Origin: Alteromonas salexigens
Lineage (GTDB): Bacteria; Pseudomonadota; Gammaproteobacteria; Enterobacterales; Alteromonadaceae
NCBI RefSeq assembly: GCF_025628895.1
Contig: NZ_JAOTJC010000006.1
Location: forward strand, 252,733 to 316,732
DNA length: 64,000 bases
Reading direction: 5' to 3'
Shown here: piece by piece, positions 63,080 through 64,000 of the stretch
How the letters are laid out: each line of letters begins with the position of its first letter
How positions within the stretch are numbered: the first letter of the stretch is position 1
Made by a program: the position numbers and the translations under genes
The notes under the pieces: model-generated
Told to the model about the DNA's origin: nothing
Databases searched by the model: none
The model's input: only the letters and a program-made list of their open reading frames with translations

Positions 63080-64000
63080 TTAGCGCATCTCAACTTGCTG
63101 GTCACCGTCTTTAGCGGCAATTTCGCCAATTACCCAGGCATCTTCACCCTGAGCCCGCAACTCTGCCAGTGCTTGTTCGGTATTAGCCTCATCAACCACT
63201 AACACCATACCTACGCCACAGTTGAACGTACGGTACATTTCATGCTCGGTGACGTTGCCCTGGTGCTGTAACCAGCTGAATATGGCTGGCCATTCCCAGC
63301 TGTTTTTATTGATAATTACTTTCGCATCGTCAGGGAGTACCCGGGGAATATTTTCCCAGAAGCCACCGCCGGTGATGTGTGAAATAGCACTAACCTGAAC
63401 TTTTTCAAGCAAAGCCAGCACAGATTTAACATAGATGCGGGTAGGCGCCAGCAGATGTTCAAGCAGGGGTTTACCTTCCAGCGACGCATTAACGTCAGCG
63501 CCGCTGACTTCAATGATTTTTCTCACCAGCGAATAGCCATTTGAATGTGGTCCTGACGAGCCCAGGGCAATCAGTTGCTGACCAGGTTTAACCTGCGTGC
63601 CATCAATGACGTTTTCTGCTTCCACCACACCCACACAGAAACCGGCGATATCGTAGTCGCCCTGTTGATACATACCCGGCATTTCAGCGGTCTCGCCGCC
63701 AATCAGGGCACATCCAGCCAGTTCACAGCCTTCCCCGATTCCGGCGACAACGTCTGCTGCGACATCGATATCAAGCTTGCCGGTCGCGTAGTAATCCAAA
63801 AAGAAAAGCGGCTCTGCGCCCTGAACAATCAAATCGTTTACGCACATAGCCACCAAATCAATGCCTACTCCGTGGTGCTCATTAGCGTCCATGGCTACGC
63901 GAAGTTTGGTGCCCACCCCGTCGGTACCGGAAACCAGTAATGGCCGTTTATATTTTGACGGGATTTCGCACAACGCGCCAAAGCCACCTATATTTCCTTT
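63080..64000 (-). CDS. purM: Phosphoribosylformylglycinamidine cyclo-ligase PurM, 3' part
   Basis: The C-terminal 306 codons of PurM (AIR synthetase), running off the right edge; about 40 N-terminal residues are missing. The frame is open to base 64000 and begins [15 protein letters not shown]. Signature segments are [34 protein letters not shown] (in two parts), [28 protein letters not shown] and [16 protein letters not shown]. It couples to purN with no gap. Confidence 0.96.
   Translation of the reverse strand, partial: KGNIGGFGALCEIPSKYKRPLLVSGTDGVGTKLRVAMDANEHHGVGIDLVAMCVNDLIVQGAEPLFFLDYYATGKLDIDVAADVVAGIGEGCELAGCALIGGETAEMPGMYQQGDYDIAGFCVGVVEAENVIDGTQVKPGQQLIALGSSGPHSNGYSLVRKIIEVSGADVNASLEGKPLLEHLLAPTRIYVKSVLALLEKVQVSAISHITGGGFWENIPRVLPDDAKVIINKNSWEWPAIFSWLQHQGNVTEHEMYRTFNCGVGMVLVVDEANTEQALAELRAQGEDAWVIGEIAAKDGDQQVEMR

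Noticed and set aside
1-64000. tRNA, rRNA, insertion sequences, prophage or defence genes
   Set aside because: I looked for tRNA cloverleaf ends, transposase and integrase motifs and restriction or toxin pairs and found none I could support.

Overview
The window reads as chromosomal DNA of a marine gammaproteobacterium, most likely a member of the Alteromonadaceae (Alteromonas/Salinimonas-like). This is inferred from gene content: fur next to fldA and a DUF2788 protein, a rhombosortase, a FadE-type long acyl-CoA dehydrogenase, many S9 peptidase lipoproteins, a TonB receptor, CmoA/CmoB and an H-NS-like protein. Coding density is high. I saw no tRNA or rRNA gene, CRISPR array, insertion sequence or phage gene. 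Both ends cut a gene: fur at the left and purM at the right.

Layout. 1-4.9 kb: start of fur, a chemotaxis receptor, fldA, a small membrane protein, a YbfF-type hydrolase and an H-NS homologue. 5-8.7 kb: the electron-transfer-flavoprotein module, with ETF-ubiquinone oxidoreductase divergent from etfB-etfA and a dense cluster of ACGT palindromes between them. 8.8-16.6 kb: a small glycogen-binding-fold protein, an RND efflux pair translationally coupled to a prolyl oligopeptidase lipoprotein, and a small gene of unknown function under an almost perfect LexA operator. 16.6-25 kb: a TonB receptor, a GlxA/AraC-type regulator and a divergent catabolic operon (acyl-CoA dehydrogenase, CurA-type reductase, two SDRs), then a YaiI protein. 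25-33.2 kb: amino acid aminotransferase, NRDE protein, acyltransferase plus trans-sulfuration enzyme, a four-DUF4397/three-CHRD lipoprotein, azoreductase and glutathione peroxidase. 33.3-40.8 kb: S9 peptidase lipoprotein, a REP-like repeat cluster, rhombosortase, an enoyl-CoA hydratase/isomerase, gamma-glutamyltransferase, a lipoprotein and cysK.

41-48.5 kb carries a molybdenum-hydroxylase maturation set (MoxR ATPase, CoxE-type VWA protein, XdhC, MocA-like nucleotidyltransferase) plus moeA, with no hydroxylase structural gene in the window; a rhomboid protease, MarC and a MATE transporter lie among them. 48.7-53.4 kb is a compact four-gene operon that fits synthesis and recycling of the compatible solute glucosylglycerate: glycerate kinase, phosphatase, synthase and a GH13 phosphorylase. 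53.5-57 kb has cmoA-cmoB, a LuxR-type response regulator and an adenosine deaminase. 57-64 kb has a CAP-domain protein whose signal peptide is interrupted by an amber codon, a SASA-type esterase, fadE with a FadR-like operator, a DUF3108 protein, and purN/purM.

Taken together the region is rich in acyl-CoA/electron-transfer metabolism (ETF, ETF-QO, two acyl-CoA dehydrogenases, crotonase), peptide use (two S9 peptidases, GGT), osmolyte metabolism and molybdoenzyme maturation. The points I consider most worth a second look are the SOS-controlled unknown gene, the ETF operator cluster, the glucosylglycerate operon, the orphan molybdo-hydroxylase maturation set, the covarying REP-like pair, and the amber-interrupted CAP gene. 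All functional assignments come from reading sequence motifs; no database search was run.
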